Both the position numbers and the translations under genes were made by a program. A model generated the notes under the pieces. That model ran no database searches and was not told the origin of the DNA. It saw only the letters and a program-made list of their open reading frames with translations. Source: Bog-375 sp049587755 (GTDB lineage Bacteria; Acidobacteriota; Terriglobia; Bryobacterales; Bryobacteraceae). From it: a stretch of 64,000 nucleotides of DNA. Positions 25,158 through 35,300 of this stretch are shown one piece after another (position 1 is the first letter of the stretch; each line of letters starts with the position of its first letter). The stretch lies in NCBI GenBank assembly GCA_049587755.1, contig JBAVEN010000032.1:1-64000 (forward strand). Reading direction: 5' to 3'.

Positions 25158-26444
25158 TCAGGGCAGTTTAGCCGCCGAATCGAGCAGGCCGCCATTCAGG
25201 CGGAGCACGTTCCAGCGGGCTTTTTCCAGCGCGTATTGGGCGTCGTAAAAGGAGATCCACTTGGCGTTTTCGGCCAGCCGGGCCTCGTCCACCTGGCGCA
25301 TCGTCTGCCTGCCTTCCTGAAACTGCGCCAGGTCCACGGAAAGCTGCTCGCGGGCAACCTCCAGATCGAGCCGCGCCACGTCCGCGGCGGTCTGCGCGCG
25401 CCTGGCGGCGCGCAAGGATTCGGCGAGATCGGAAACGATGCGGTTGCGTGTGTTGGCCAACTCGATTCTCAAGCGGCTCAAGTCGGCCTCGCCTTGCGCG
25501 GTGGCCGATCCCACACCCGGCGAGAGGATCGGAATCTGAAACGAGACGCCGATTTCGCCGTTGTTGCGCTGGAAGTGGCTGAAATACTCGGCGTAGTTGT
25601 TGAACTTGGCGAGCATCGCATATTGCGCCACCAGGTCGACGCGGGGCAGGCGTGCCGCTGAGGCGACGCGCAGCTCGATCTGTTTCGCGGCGATTTGCGA
25701 TTCCAGACGGCGCAGTTCGCTATTGACGGCGAGGGCGGCATCGTCCGCCTGTTGCTCGGAAGCCGGCAGGGCGGGCGCGGGCCGGTCCTGAACCACGGCG
25801 CGAACGCGGTCTTCGGCGGGAAAGCCCAGCGCCAGGGCCAAATCGGTTTCGGCGGCGGCCTGCCCATCGTCTACGCTCTCGGCCGCCTGGCGATCGCGGG
25901 CCAGCGCGAGTTCCGCCTCTTTTTCGGTGACGGGCAGAGCGCGGCCCTCGGCGACCTGGCCCTGGATGGAGTCGAGCACGGCCTGCTGGCGTTCGATGGC
26001 GGTGCGGATCAGGACCCCAATCCGCGCCGCACGCTCGGCATCCAGGTAGAGGGCCGCCACGCGATAGACTACGTCGTCGCGCTTGCTGGTGACGGCGATG
26101 GCCGCGCCTCGGGCGTTCTCTTTCGCGCGAGCGACCTCCAAGCTCTGCTGGCGATTGAAGACGAACTCCTGCGCCACGGCCTGTACCACGCTGGGCGCCG
26201 ACCCCTCGATGCTCATGGGGAAGCCATTGCTATATGCCAGGCCGCTGCCGGCCGTGAGGCGCGGCATGAAGGGGTCGCGGGCGATGCGAATCGCGGCCCG
26301 CGCCTTCTGCTCGTCCAACCGGGCCAGCGCCACGTCCGGATTCTGCTGGACCGCGAGTTCGATGGTCTGGCGCAATGTGAGCGAATGAACCTCGGCGCGC
26401 GCCAAAACCGCCAGAGCCAGGAAAGAAATGGTGAGCTTCGACAT
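25158..26444 (-). CDS. TolC-family outer membrane efflux protein
   Basis: A 428-residue exported protein with a signal peptide (SKLTISFLALAVLARA). The periplasmic coiled-coil helices of the OEP family follow: LTLRQTIELAVQQNPDVALARLDEQKARAAIRIARDPFMPRLTAG near the N-terminus and VARLDLEVAREQLSVDLAQFQEGRQTMRQVDEARLAENAKWISFYDAQYALEKAR near the C-terminus. It would form the outer-membrane channel of a tripartite efflux or secretion system. No inner-membrane pump or adaptor is nearby. The ATG at 26444 is chosen because it opens the signal peptide; upstream codons give Pro/Arg-rich non-signal sequence. Confidence 0.88.
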   Translation of the reverse strand: MSKLTISFLALAVLARAEVHSLTLRQTIELAVQQNPDVALARLDEQKARAAIRIARDPFMPRLTAGSGLAYSNGFPMSIEGSAPSVVQAVAQEFVFNRQQSLEVARAKENARGAAIAVTSKRDDVVYRVAALYLDAERAARIGVLIRTAIERQQAVLDSIQGQVAEGRALPVTEKEAELALARDRQAAESVDDGQAAAETDLALALGFPAEDRVRAVVQDRPAPALPASEQQADDAALAVNSELRRLESQIAAKQIELRVASAARLPRVDLVAQYAMLAKFNNYAEYFSHFQRNNGEIGVSFQIPILSPGVGSATAQGEADLSRLRIELANTRNRIVSDLAESLRAARRAQTAADVARLDLEVAREQLSVDLAQFQEGRQTMRQVDEARLAENAKWISFYDAQYALEKARWNVLRLNGGLLDSAAKLP

Positions 26445-26549
26445 GCACTTATTGTAGTGAGTCGGCGCGGGGCGGCGCGGCTGGGTGTAAATGCCCCCGC
26501 CAGGCCGCTGTGGAGCCGCCACGCGTGAAACGCCGCGCTCGGCCAGATT

Positions 26550-28862
26550 TCACCGCGCGCCGGCGGGCGCGGCTGTGGCTAGTTTCTGCAACAGCTTCGC
26601 CGCCTCTTCGCGTGTCGCCCGATCACTGGCTTGCGCGGCCTTGCGGAGATAGGGCACCCCTGCCGTAAAGTCCCCCGCCTTGATCAGGGTCTCGCCAAGG
26701 TCCAACATGGCACGGCCGAACTCCGGCGCAATCCGGATGGCCTCGCGATACTGCTCGATCGCTCGACCCGATTGTCCTTGGGCGAACAGCAATCTACCAA
26801 GAAATTCGTGCGCTTCGGCGCTGCTTGCGTCGGTGAGCAGGATGGCCTCAACCTGCGCTTGCGCTTCGGCGATACGGTGCACACGGCTGAGCGCAAGCGC
26901 GTAGTCATACCGCGCTCCGATATAGTTCTGCTTATATCGGAGCGCAGCTTTGAAGTGATACTCCGCTTCGGCAAACCGATCCGTCGCCGAGAGAAGATTC
27001 CCCAGGTTATTGTGCGCCGCCGCGTAATTCGGTTGGACGCGGATGGCGTTTCGTAGCGCCGCCTCTGCGCGCGTGCTGTCACCGCTCTCAAACTCGATGG
27101 CGCCCAGGCTGTTCCAGGCCTCTGCCATGTCCGGATCGATTCGCGCCGCCTTTTCGAAAGCCGAAATCGCATCCGGCGGTTTACCCTCCCCTAGGTACAC
27201 CATGCCAAGCTGGACCATAACAGCAGCGTCGTTCGGCATCAGGCGCAGCGCTTGTTTGAAAGCCGCTTCAGCTCGCGGATACTGCCGCAGCGATGAAAGG
27301 CAAATAGCCAGCCTCTCCTGCGCCGCAGCCGATTCCGGCTCGCGCCGGATGGCCTCATCGTACACTCCCACGGCCTCGCCGAACCTGCCCGCATTCGCCA
27401 GCGCGTCGCCCAGTTGCAGATAGTATTCCGCAGCGGCGGGACGATACCTCTCAATGACCGCCGAGAGCCTCGCGATGTCTTCCTGCGAGTTTCTATTCCG
27501 GCTCACCTGCGCGATCGCAAGATACAACTCGTCTTCGGGCTTTGGCAGCGAAGCCGGATAGTACAACACGACCTTTCCGCGATAAGCCGTGGCATCCGTC
27601 TGGAGCCGCTCCGGGATTTCGGCGAGAAGATCGTTCGCAGGCGGCCGCCGCTGGATCCAGTGATCCGTCATCACCACGTGCACCACATCCTCGGTGCGCC
27701 GCTTCGGCATATGGCAGCTCACGCAGTCTGTGGATGCCGTATGCCGGCCTGCGCTCACCAGCCGGTCGATCGCCTGGCCGTGGCATTGGCGGCAAGCCTC
27801 GGTGAAGTGCCGGGCGGCGTCCGCCTTTGTTGGAACGCGGTGTGGATCGTGGCAAGTGGTGCAGGTTAAGGCGCCATTGCTGCTCCGAAAGCACGCGGAT
27901 TTGCGCAGACGGTAGACCGAGCCGCTGATCTCGAATCGATCGTCGTGTCCGGTGCCGGGCGCATAGTCGAAGTGCAACATGAAATCGGTCAGCGGTTCGC
28001 CCGAACGATAGGAAAACGGCCCACGTTCATAGCGGACGATGGATGCCGGCAATGGCGAGCTGGTGGTTTCCAGATGGCATTGCATGCACACTTCCATCTG
28101 TCTTTGCTGTGTGAGCCGGGCGGGGTTGAGGATGGCGCTGCGAATTGCATCCGGTGACGCGTGGCCGCTGCCCGCGAGCGCGACGTGATTGGCACCGTCT
28201 CCGTGGCAACGCTGGCAGTCGATGCCTTCAGGGACGCTCAGGAAAGCCGGGGGCGAGCGGGGACCGCCGGCGGGAATCTCCGGATAGCCGTTGTGGCAGA
28301 ACGTGCAATCGTAAGTCACCCGGCGCCGGAAATCCTGGTGATCCGGCCGATCGTAGCCGGGACTCATCGCCCACGAGCCACCGTTCTCCGCGTACCAGGA
28401 GAGCGGCAGCTCCACGAGCGTGTTATCGGCCTCCCGATGCAGGTATGTCCGCGCGTGATTTCCGGATCCTAGTACGAAGTCGATCTCTTTTTCGCTGGCG
28501 TTCGTCTTTTTTCCGTCGAAGCCGATCTGATACTGGCGCTGGAAATAGCGGCCGTTGCGCTGGACCATTTCGAACCAGGTGTCGGACGCCTTGTGATAGT
28601 ACGAATTCTTGCCCGTATAGTCTTCGACGGTATTGTCAGGCCGCGGCCGGTAAAACGAGCGCGCCATTCCCGTGTGCCGCCACGTTTCCCATACGTCCCG
28701 ATGGCAGCTAGCGCAGACCTTCGAATCAGAAGAGCGAGCCTGCGCTAAGTCCGCGGAGCGGCCGCATAGAAAAACCGCCGCCGCTAAGGTTCCATAGGCC
28801 AGCCTGCTCAAGTCGATTCCCGCCGATTCCAGGGTGAAGCCTGTGCCGTCGTATGCCGACAA
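26550..28862 (-). CDS. Heptahaem cytochrome c fused to tetratricopeptide repeats
   Basis: A 770-residue exported protein. A hydrophobic N-terminal segment (RLAYGTLAAAVFLCG) is followed by seven CXXCH haem motifs: CASCH, CTFCH, CQRCH, CMQCH, CTTCH, CRQCH and CVSCH, from residue 50 to about 390. The spacing resembles the cytochrome c554/hydroxylamine-oxidoreductase-like multihaem group. From about residue 440 on, TPR units follow (YYLQLGDALANAGRFGEAVGVYDEAIRREP, AWNSLGAIEFESGDSTRAEAALRNAIRVQP, AAHNNLGNLLSATDRFAEAEYHFKAAL). It probably carries electrons in the periplasm and docks partners through its TPRs. It starts 47 nt downstream of the TonB-receptor gene. Confidence 0.9.
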   Translation of the reverse strand: MSAYDGTGFTLESAGIDLSRLAYGTLAAAVFLCGRSADLAQARSSDSKVCASCHRDVWETWRHTGMARSFYRPRPDNTVEDYTGKNSYYHKASDTWFEMVQRNGRYFQRQYQIGFDGKKTNASEKEIDFVLGSGNHARTYLHREADNTLVELPLSWYAENGGSWAMSPGYDRPDHQDFRRRVTYDCTFCHNGYPEIPAGGPRSPPAFLSVPEGIDCQRCHGDGANHVALAGSGHASPDAIRSAILNPARLTQQRQMEVCMQCHLETTSSPLPASIVRYERGPFSYRSGEPLTDFMLHFDYAPGTGHDDRFEISGSVYRLRKSACFRSSNGALTCTTCHDPHRVPTKADAARHFTEACRQCHGQAIDRLVSAGRHTASTDCVSCHMPKRRTEDVVHVVMTDHWIQRRPPANDLLAEIPERLQTDATAYRGKVVLYYPASLPKPEDELYLAIAQVSRNRNSQEDIARLSAVIERYRPAAAEYYLQLGDALANAGRFGEAVGVYDEAIRREPESAAAQERLAICLSSLRQYPRAEAAFKQALRLMPNDAAVMVQLGMVYLGEGKPPDAISAFEKAARIDPDMAEAWNSLGAIEFESGDSTRAEAALRNAIRVQPNYAAAHNNLGNLLSATDRFAEAEYHFKAALRYKQNYIGARYDYALALSRVHRIAEAQAQVEAILLTDASSAEAHEFLGRLLFAQGQSGRAIEQYREAIRIAPEFGRAMLDLGETLIKAGDFTAGVPYLRKAAQASDRATREEAAKLLQKLATAAPAGAR

Positions 28863-28909
28863 ATAACTATCTTAGGGTGGCACAGGCTTAAATTTGCCCG
28901 GCCCCGCCG

Positions 28910-31900
28910 TCAGAATTGAAACTTCATGGCAACCTGCAACTGCCGCGAAGTTCCGAAATCGCCGGAGGTGAACCGCGTTCCACCGGTTATCAGGCCCTGT
29001 GTTGTCGACGATGTGCCGAAACCCGGGCCAACGGTAACAGCCATCGCCGCCGCCCCGCCCGGATTGGTGAAATTGGGGTGGTTCAGCATGTCGAATGCAT
29101 CGCACCGGAGCTGCAGGTTGAGTCTCTCGGTGAGCGCCGTGTTCTTCACCAGCGCCAGGTCCAGGTCTTCGAAGCCCGGCCCGATGGCCACATTGCGGCC
29201 CAGATTCCCGAACCCGAGAGGCACCCCGTTGGTTCCCTGAACAACGAACACGTTGCTGCTCTGACCGGGAAGGCCGGCGTTTTGAATGTAGGTGATGTTA
29301 GTCGGGCTCCCGTTGGTGGCAGGGCTGAAGCCGGTGACCAGTGGTCCGGTGACGTCCGGCCGGAGCGATCCCACGCCCGTAAGTGAAGTGTTCGCAATGT
29401 GGATATTGAACGGACTTCCGCTTTGCAACGTATTGATCAGCGAGAACTGCCAGCCTGCCTTGAATCTGTTTCCTTTGAACGGCAAATCGTAAATGCCGCT
29501 CAGCACGAAACGGTTGCGGGCGTCGAAATCCGACAAACCGCGGTCGCATGCGATGCAGTAGCTGTTCTGAACTTGTACGCCGAAATTGTCTTGGGACACG
29601 TCATCGATCGATTTCGAGTAAGTGTACGCTCCGTCGAACTGAAGTCCGCTGGCGAAGCGCTTCTTGACTTCTGCCCACAAAGCCTGGTAAGAGGAGTTGC
29701 CACCGCTCCAGGCCTGCGTGATGTTACTGAGCGGCATACCCGGGTCGATCGGGCTGCTGGCGGAAAGGGCCGGGTAGGGACGTACGCCGCCGATGAACTG
29801 GTTAAGGTTGCGCTCGATGTTCAAATCGGTTCCCTTGGTGCCGACATAGTTGACAGTGGCAACGTAATCGTGCTTGAACTCCTGCTGAATGTTGAGATTC
29901 CATTCAGTGACGTAGTCGTCCTTGTAGTTAGAAGGCACCGTATACGGAGCAACCGCCCCGGATGCCAGAGGGAATGCGTTGAATAACGAGACAAACTGGC
30001 CCGCAGGGGGCACATAGGAGATAGGCTGCGCATACGGAGGATTGTAGGCCGCGCCACTGGAGAGGCCGAAGTTGGGCTGATCTCTCATGATCGCGAAACC
30101 GGAGCGGATCACCGTCTTGCCGGTCTTAAACGGATCCCACACCAAACCGACGCGCGGATCGAAGGCGAGAACGTTCTGGTTATAAAGCGACGATGGCCCC
30201 GACCCTTGTCCGACATGCTGCAGCGTGTCAGTGCTGGGATTGAATATCACGAACCTGTTCTCCGCCTCAGTCGGCGTTGCGTACCAGTCGTAACGCACAC
30301 CCAGCGTTACGGTAAAGTTCTGAGCGACCTTCCAGGAATCGGTGATGAAAGCGCCGATCGAGTTCGCGTAATCGCGGAGGGCTCTGTTCGAATCATTGAC
30401 GGTGAAGGAATTGGCCTGATCGGCCAGAAACGCGGTAATGCTCGGGAAGCTGAACGTCCCAGGCGTGTACGTAAAGCTGTCTTCGTTCTGCCTGCGGAAC
30501 TCACCCCCCATCTTGACGATGTGATTGCCGTGGGTCCAACTCAATGTGTCGTTGGTCACGATGACGTTGTCGCCGCGGCCTTGCGGGAAGTTGTTGATGC
30601 CTCCGAACGTGAAGGCTCCAGCAATGGCGATTTGCGGCAGCCCGATGGGAGCGGTAATGCCGCTGTCTATGCCGAACGCCGAAGCCGAATCCACATTGTC
30701 CGGCGCGAAGACGAGGTGGATGCGGTTGGCCCCGGCCCGAAATTCGTTCACCAGTGCCGGGCTGATGGTCGAGGTCTCGTTGATGGTCAAAAGCTGGCGG
30801 TGGCCGTTGCGCTGGTCGCCTTCGCCTGGGAAGCTGTTGCCGTCAGTGGTGGACGGTTCGTTGCGCTGGTCGCGCTGAATTGCGTAATAGAAGTTGAAGC
30901 GATTGTTGTCGTTGAGCAGGTAGCTGACGTTAGCGGTGCCTTGCTCGATATTCACAGGCGCCGTCATGCTTCCGACAAAGGAACTGCTTCCGGAGTTCGC
31001 CTGCGGGATCAGCGGCAGCAACGCCTGGATCTGTGAGTCGCTGGTGGACTGGGCTTGCTGTCTCTGGGCGCTCGTCAGCACAGTAGCGCTTAGCGGGACA
31101 GCCTGGCGCTGGCGCAGCCCTTCAAAGCTCAGAAAGGCAAACAGCTTGTTCTTTTTGATGGCGCCACCGCCATCGCCGCCGAATTGATTGCGGATGAACT
31201 CGTTCTCAGGATTCGGAACCAGAGCGCCCGCTTTGGTCACATCGTCGGGGTTGGTGAAGTTGCGCGCATCCATGAAGTCGTTGCGCATGAATTCGTACGC
31301 TTCGCCATGCCAGGCGTTGACGCCGGAGCGCGTGGCAATGTTGACGATCGACCCTGAGCTGCGGCCATACTCGGCGCTGAATGTGGAGTTGTCAAGGCTC
31401 AACTCTTCTATGGTGTTGATGACCGGCTGGAAGGTGACCTGATTCTGGCTAGGGTCGTTCAGGTTGATGCCGTTGATCATGAAGTTGACGGTGTCCTCCC
31501 GTCCCCCGGCAGAGACAAACGAAAAGGAGCCCTGGCCGCGCAGCGGAGCGGTCAGAAATCCGTTGGCTGGCGGAGTCACCGTGCCTGGCGTCAGCAACGC
31601 TAGATCGACGAAATGGCGCCCATTCAGCGGGATTTCCTGGACGGTGTGTTGGTTGACAACATCTCCTACGGACATGTCGCTGGCCTGAATCAAATCGGCG
31701 GCGGCTTCCACCTCTACGGTTTGGGTGCTGGAAGCCACGTTAAGCGTAATGTTTTGCCGGACCGTGGTCCCGACTGATATCGCCAGGTTGGGCACGGTTG
31801 CGGTCTGCATCCCCGGCGCTTTCACCTGGACTTGATAGGTTCCCACCGGCAGCGACGGCACATGATAGACCCCGGCATCATCGGTCAGCGTGTTTCGTTC

Positions 31901-32083
31901 CTCGCCCGTGGCCTGATTGTGGACGATCACCTGGGCTGCATGGACGGCGGCGCCGGTCGCGTCAATTACGGTACCCTGAATGCCACCGGTGGATTGCGCG
32001 AGCGTAACACCTGCGGCGAGCAGCAGACCAAGTGCAACAAGGGCCGGTAACGACCCCAGACAGCTTCTGTGACAACGTGACAT
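28910..32083 (-). CDS. TonB-dependent receptor with carboxypeptidase-regulatory-like domain
   Basis: A 1057-residue outer-membrane protein. After a signal peptide (LVALGLLLAAGVTLAQ) comes a carboxypeptidase-regulatory-like beta-sandwich (GIQGTVIDATGAAVHAAQVIV ... PVGTYQVQVKAPGM). A plug follows (VNQHTVQEIPLNGRHFVDLALLTPG) and then a long barrel. The C-terminal TonB-dependent strand ends LQVAMKFQF with the terminal Phe. This is the acidobacterial SusC-like receptor architecture, used to import oligosaccharides or other large substrates. The substrate is unknown. It precedes the heptahaem TPR cytochrome on the same strand. Confidence 0.92.
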   Translation of the reverse strand: MSRCHRSCLGSLPALVALGLLLAAGVTLAQSTGGIQGTVIDATGAAVHAAQVIVHNQATGEERNTLTDDAGVYHVPSLPVGTYQVQVKAPGMQTATVPNLAISVGTTVRQNITLNVASSTQTVEVEAAADLIQASDMSVGDVVNQHTVQEIPLNGRHFVDLALLTPGTVTPPANGFLTAPLRGQGSFSFVSAGGREDTVNFMINGINLNDPSQNQVTFQPVINTIEELSLDNSTFSAEYGRSSGSIVNIATRSGVNAWHGEAYEFMRNDFMDARNFTNPDDVTKAGALVPNPENEFIRNQFGGDGGGAIKKNKLFAFLSFEGLRQRQAVPLSATVLTSAQRQQAQSTSDSQIQALLPLIPQANSGSSSFVGSMTAPVNIEQGTANVSYLLNDNNRFNFYYAIQRDQRNEPSTTDGNSFPGEGDQRNGHRQLLTINETSTISPALVNEFRAGANRIHLVFAPDNVDSASAFGIDSGITAPIGLPQIAIAGAFTFGGINNFPQGRGDNVIVTNDTLSWTHGNHIVKMGGEFRRQNEDSFTYTPGTFSFPSITAFLADQANSFTVNDSNRALRDYANSIGAFITDSWKVAQNFTVTLGVRYDWYATPTEAENRFVIFNPSTDTLQHVGQGSGPSSLYNQNVLAFDPRVGLVWDPFKTGKTVIRSGFAIMRDQPNFGLSSGAAYNPPYAQPISYVPPAGQFVSLFNAFPLASGAVAPYTVPSNYKDDYVTEWNLNIQQEFKHDYVATVNYVGTKGTDLNIERNLNQFIGGVRPYPALSASSPIDPGMPLSNITQAWSGGNSSYQALWAEVKKRFASGLQFDGAYTYSKSIDDVSQDNFGVQVQNSYCIACDRGLSDFDARNRFVLSGIYDLPFKGNRFKAGWQFSLINTLQSGSPFNIHIANTSLTGVGSLRPDVTGPLVTGFSPATNGSPTNITYIQNAGLPGQSSNVFVVQGTNGVPLGFGNLGRNVAIGPGFEDLDLALVKNTALTERLNLQLRCDAFDMLNHPNFTNPGGAAAMAVTVGPGFGTSSTTQGLITGGTRFTSGDFGTSRQLQVAMKFQF

Positions 32084-32302
32084 TTGACCCCCCTTGAACG
32101 CGCAGTAGCGCGGAATGACAGTAGGATGAACAAGGAACGGTCAGCGATTCGTCAGCGGCCGTATCGCCGGTAAAGATTTTCCATAAGTGTAATAAATCGC
32201 ACACGGTTGCGGCCGCCCAGGTAGGTAATCCTTCGACGCGGCCACTCGCTGTGCGGCATGCCTCTCGCGTCAGCGCAGCCTTGCCGTGTTTTGGGAATGA
32301 CC

Positions 32303-35300
32303 TTACTTGGCCTTGCTCAATTTGCGGAAGTAGTCAGCCACGGCGTCCTGGTAGCCCTGCGGGACGCGCTCGCTGCCGGGGCTCCGAATGCTACCCCCGC
32401 CGCTCGATGCGTCTACCATGCGCCGCAACTCCATTTCCACCTGCTCGGCGCCGGCCATCGCGGACTCGATGCGCTGGCTCAATAGCGGGTCGTTGGTGTA
32501 ATAGCGCGGATCGAAATTGCGCAGGTCGCGCATCAGGCTCTGAATATCGTGAGTGGTGTCAGGATCGTCCTTGAGCTGCTGCTCCAGCCGGCCCAGGCTC
32601 TCGAAAGCTCCGCGATAGCTGCGCTCCAGGTCTTCCGGCCGCACCGGGGTCTCCATGCCTCCGCCGGGCGCGTATGGGGAGCGTAGGCTGCCGGCGCCGT
32701 CTGCGTACCGCCCGCTGTTCGGTTGGCTGCTTGCCGAACTGCCCGGAGCGCCCAGGGGCGAGCCTCCCTGCTGCCCTTGCTGCCCTTGCTGGCCCTGCAT
32801 TCCTTGTTGGCCGCCCTGTTGGCTACCCGGTTGCTGCCGGCCGCGGTTGGCCAGTTGGGCCTGCAGTTGCTCCATCTGGCGGCGGAGTTGCTCCACTTGG
32901 CCGAGGGCCTGCGCGGCTGCCTGATCGTCCTGGCCCGGCCCGGCCTGGCTGTTCTTAGCAAGCGCCTGGTCGATCTGGTGCAACTGGTCGCGAAGCTGAT
33001 TCAAGCCAGCGGTGGTTTGCGCTTCCGAGAGGGCGGCGTATTCCCCCTGGCCGCGGCGGATCCATCCCGCGTTGCGCTCCATCTCGCGCACGAGTTCCTG
33101 CTGCTGCGCGTCGCCGAGCGCATCCCGCAGCTTGGTGGCGGCCTGGCGTTGGGTGCCCATCAAGTCTCGCGTGGCGTTTTGCATTTGCTGTTCCAGGCGC
33201 TTGAGGTCCGCCAACTCGTCTTCCTTCTGCTGCGCCATCTGCTCGGCCTGGCTGCGGTCTAGGCCCGAGCCCTGCGGGCCGAAAGCGCGCCGCATCTGGC
33301 CTTCGAATTCCTGCTGCCGCCGGGCAAGGGACTCGGCCTGGCGCGCCATGTCACCCACTTGGCCGGAGGATTGCGCGGTGCGCAAGCCGGCGAACATCTG
33401 CTGGGCCTCGCGCAGGCGGTCAGCGGCGCGGTGCGCTCCGGCTTCGCCTTCCGGCGTTCCGGACTGTTGCGAGGATGCCGCCTGGCGCATATCCTGGAGC
33501 GCCTGCTGCAGGCGGTCGATGGTCTGTCGCAATTGTTGGGTCTGGGCGTTTTGCAGGCGCTGGTTCATTTGTCCAAGCCCGGTTTGTCCCTGGCTGTTGC
33601 GCCCCGGCTGCGATTGCTGGGCGGATGAACCCGCCTGGCCGGCCGCCCCGGCCTGCCCCGATTGGCCCTGCTGGCTCTGTTGTCCCTGCTGACCGTCGCG
33701 GCTCAAGGGCGCGTTCTGCGCCAGTTGCTGCATTTGCTGCTGGAGCTTTTCGGCTTCCCTGCGCAGCATTTCCTGTTCCCAGCGCTGTTGCGGCGTTTGC
33801 CTGCCGCGGCGTTGTTGCTCGGCCAATTCCTGCTGGCGCCTGGCAAGCTCCTCGAGCTTTTGCAAGGCGTCGTCCATCTGCCGCTGGCGCGCATCGGCCG
33901 ACTGGTTCTGCCGCGCGCCTTCATACTGGTTTTTCTCGGTGTCGAGCTCCAGGTCGAACAGGCCCTCCATGTCGCGCGTGGCCCCGCTGATCCCACCACC
34001 GCCGCCGCCGGATTGGCCGAAGGCCACCTGGATGTCGCGAAAAACAGATTCCGCGCGCAGCAGGTATTGCAGCGCTTTCTGTTCCGGCGCCAGCGCGTCC
34101 TGCCACTTGGCGATCCGCAGTTTCCCGGCCGCGGGACCCATGGCGCCCGCAGCCTGCTCAATGTCGGCGACGAAGCTCTTAAAAGAATCGCCCGCTTCTT
34201 CCATCTGCCGGGCCTTCATGCGCTGGGCCAGCGAAGTCGCCTGGTCGCGCAGCTTCGATTCAACCGAAGCCAGAAACGCGGCATTCTCCGCATCGGAGGC
34301 CTTGGGGCCGTTGCCCTTGATCTGGTTCCAGGTGGCGGTGATGATTTCCTTCTGCCGCTCGGAAAGCTGATTTTGCTGATCGCCCTGCCCGCCGGCCATA
34401 CCGCCGCCGATCTCCTGTGACTGGGTGTAATTTCGCTCGAAGGGCTGCGCTTCGATGAAGAACATGTCGGTGTTGGTTGTCTGCCGGGCGTCCCGCGCCG
34501 CGGCGTACAAGCTGACGATGTCGCCGGGTTGCACTTTGAAATCTTCGAGAGCGATTACCGTCGCCCCGTTGGCGGTCTTGGCGCCTTTGGCATCGAGAAT
34601 ACCGATAGTCTTCTCCGGACCGCCGTTCAGCGAATAATGCAGGTCCACTCCGCGCAGCCCGAAATCGTCGCTTGCGCTCACCGCCACGGTGACTTCCTCG
34701 ATCGGGCTGGCCTTGAAATCGTGGCCCGGCCGGGTAATGGTGATTTCCGGCGGATTGTCCTTCTGCGCCTCAATGAAATAGTCTTCGCTGAGGCGCACGT
34801 CTTCGCCGCCTTCGAAGGCGGCAATGTGATACATGCCGTCCTTCTGGATGGGCACGCTGGCAATCAGCGTGTTATTGCCGCCATCGCGCAGCCCGACCTT
34901 GCCGCCGTCGTCCAGCAGCAGCGCGCCGTTCGCCAGCGGCCGGTCGGTGCGGATGGTCACTTCGGCGGTGGTGCCTTCCACCGCGCGCAGATCGCCGCCC
35001 GGGTCCTCCACGAAGTCCTTCATGCCGGTCCAGGCCGGGTAATGGTAAGTGACCCTGATGTTCTTGATGGATGGCAGCTCGACCGCGTTGAGATGGTAAT
35101 GCGCGGAGCGGATGCCGCCGGCTTCCACGTAGTAATCGAGCGATTCCGGCACGCCGGCGATCAGAAACTGGTACGCCGGGCCGCCCGGCTCCGTGCTCAT
35201 TTCGGCCTGTTCCCATTGGGGCGCGCTTGCGTACTTGGCGAAGAAGCGGACCTTGGGCGCGGAAAAGCCAAGCAAAGTGGCGTGGATCACCTGGTCCGCC

